In this document: in pieces, positions 5,793 to 6,751 of the stretch | How the letters are laid out: each line of letters begins with the position of its first letter | Numbering within the stretch: position 1 is the stretch's first letter | Made by a program: the position numbers and the translations under genes | Notes under the pieces: model-generated | Database searches by the model: none | Told to the model about the DNA's origin: nothing | Seen by the model: only the letters and a program-made list of their open reading frames with translations | Assembly: GCA_002937495.1 (NCBI GenBank) | Contig: PTJW01000056.1 | Location: 1 to 6,751 of the forward strand | DNA: 6,751 bases | DNA from: Pseudomonadota bacterium | GTDB lineage: Bacteria; Pseudomonadota; Alphaproteobacteria; UBA1280; UBA12223 | Direction of reading: 5' to 3'

Positions 5793-5821
5793 AATATAAC
5801 CTATAAATAAATACAGGTCAA
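5793..5821 (-). promoter_or_regulatory. Promoter of the 5224-5748 gene
   Basis: On the minus strand, TTGACC (5816-5821) and TATATT (5793-5798) are separated by 17 nt, the strongest promoter of the minus-strand block. The -35 box abuts the T-run of the preceding gene's terminator (5822-5853). One transcript therefore ends where the next promoter begins. The predicted leader is about 38 nt. Confidence 0.75.
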
Positions 5822-5853
5822 CAAAAAAAGCTCTACGATACATCTGTAGAGCT
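5822..5853 (-). terminator. Rho-independent terminator of the 5879-6610 gene
   Basis: On the minus strand, AGCTCTAC (5853-5846) pairs perfectly with GTAGAGCT (5836-5829) around a 9-nt loop, followed by seven T (complement of A 5822-5828). It starts 25 nt after the stop codon. Confidence 0.9.
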
Positions 5854-5878
5854 ATGATTTTTATATAATTTTTTCATA

Positions 5879-6610
5879 TTATGAAAGTCCGATATTTGCT
5901 GCTATTTCAGACCATTGAGTTAGCATATAACCACCGAATAAAACAAAGTATGTACCTGTAAGCCAAAATAGCTTGTTTGGACTTACCTCATAGCGGTTAA
6001 GATCTTCAAGTTCATACTTAAAGCCATTTAATAAGCTTAAAAAAACATGTTTAGGGTTTTCATACTCTTCAACATAGTAAAGATTTCTCTTTTTATCTGG
6101 GTTATTATTATTGTAAATGGCAATTGCTGTATTATATGTAGCATTTTCAAAATCTACATCATGTAATAACACCTGCAAAACACCATAGCCAACTAAGCAC
6201 TCATCAATGTACTGCTTGTCTTTAAAATAAGACAAAATAGTGCTATACATTGTATTGTACTGATCAATCACATTTTGATGATCATAAGCACTTAACAACT
6301 GTAATAGATTATCTGCTTTAAAGTGGTCAGCCTCTGGAGAGAAACAAACCTCAACAAATTGCGAGAATGCTGTAGCTTCTTTTTGATTTATTACTGTTTC
6401 TAATAAACCTAAAATAGCTTTTTTATTATTGTAGCCAATTGAAGTTTCTAAAGTGTCGCCTTCAGGTGCTTCTATTTTTAAAAAGTTACTCCATGTAGTT
6501 TTATTAAGATCGACAAAGTTAGGATTGTGCTTATTTTTCTTAAAAATCTGCTTAATAGCCTCTTCAAGAAAAACCATACTAGAATTACTAGACAATATTG
6601 ATGTTGTCAT
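5879..6610 (-). CDS. Protein of unknown function with C-terminal membrane segment (minus-strand family, member 4)
   Basis: Not recognised. The product is 243 aa, the largest of the minus-strand block. There is no signal peptide. Residues 10-210 look helical and soluble. AILGLLETVIN (65-75), ATAFSQFVEVCFS (79-91), ILSYF (125-129), YIDECL (134-139) and VLQVL (144-148) are the stretches shared with the neighbouring minus-strand products. Residues 214-233 (LFWLTGTYFVLFGGYMLTQW) form a single hydrophobic segment with only a 10-residue tail after it. That is the layout of a tail-anchored membrane protein, although a buried amphipathic helix is also possible. The start is firm: AAGAGGGA on the minus strand ends 7 nt before the ATG. 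A clear terminator follows. Family members 1-3 lack this hydrophobic end. Function, and whether it acts on the bacterium or on a host or rival cell, cannot be told from the sequence. Confidence 0.75.
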   Translation of the reverse strand: MTTSILSSNSSMVFLEEAIKQIFKKNKHNPNFVDLNKTTWSNFLKIEAPEGDTLETSIGYNNKKAILGLLETVINQKEATAFSQFVEVCFSPEADHFKADNLLQLLSAYDHQNVIDQYNTMYSTILSYFKDKQYIDECLVGYGVLQVLLHDVDFENATYNTAIAIYNNNNPDKKRNLYYVEEYENPKHVFLSLLNGFKYELEDLNRYEVSPNKLFWLTGTYFVLFGGYMLTQWSEIAANIGLS

Positions 6611-6639
6611 AATAAGTTCCCTCTTAAGATAAAGATAAA

Positions 6640-6669
6640 AATATAAAAGATATGCTTAATACTACTTAA
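6640..6669 (-). promoter_or_regulatory. Possible promoter of the 5879-6610 gene (weak)
   Basis: A minus-strand TATATT (6640-6645), identical to the -10 boxes of two neighbouring genes, lies at a similar distance from its ATG (leader about 23 nt). The best -35 is TTAAGT (6664-6669) at 18-nt spacing, only a 3/6 match. The rest of the 141-nt stretch to the window end is AT-rich with nothing else recognisable. Confidence 0.3.
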
Positions 6670-6751
6670 AGCAGTTATTTATATTACAGTATAAAAAAAA
6701 TAAAATCTAATTAAAAATCATAAAAATACCACTAAAGATAGAATAATCTGC

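Overview
The window looks like the chromosome of an AT-rich (roughly 30% GC by eye) alphaproteobacterium, plausibly a Rickettsiales- or Holosporales-type host-associated lineage. The evidence is an L34 protein ending in the alphaproteobacterial-style KGRKSLSA, and a YidC with Lys in place of the enterobacterial Arg in its hydrophilic groove, followed by the ANKSYVSMAKM stretch typical of alphaproteobacteria. The order assignment is inference; the class assignment is fairly solid.

Left part (1-1676, + strand): the last 51 codons of tsaD (tRNA t6A synthesis). Next comes a secreted protein of unknown function with two copies of a C-x14-C module, closed by a clear terminator. Then follows a pilin/pseudopilin-like protein with a non-canonical N-terminus.

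Middle part (1733-4277, + strand): the classic rpmH-rnpA-yidD-yidC operon, driven by a TTGACA-17-TATTTT promoter. L34, the RNase P protein and two membrane-protein insertion factors are made together; rnpA and yidD overlap by 17 nt. The operon ends at a perfect 11-bp hairpin that can work in both directions.

Right part (4281-6751, - strand): four small genes of unknown function (127-243 codons), all on the minus strand and convergent with yidC. Each has its own intrinsic terminator, and three have a clear sigma70-type promoter with 17-nt spacing, so they look like four stand-alone transcription cassettes rather than one operon. Hand alignment suggests they are highly diverged relatives of one alpha-helical family: shared WP...NW...KEL and SYF/SYY...DECL...VLxVL patterns. 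The largest ends in a probable transmembrane segment. This block is the most novel content of the window; no function can be assigned from sequence alone.

No RNA genes, CRISPR, insertion sequence or replication origin was seen.
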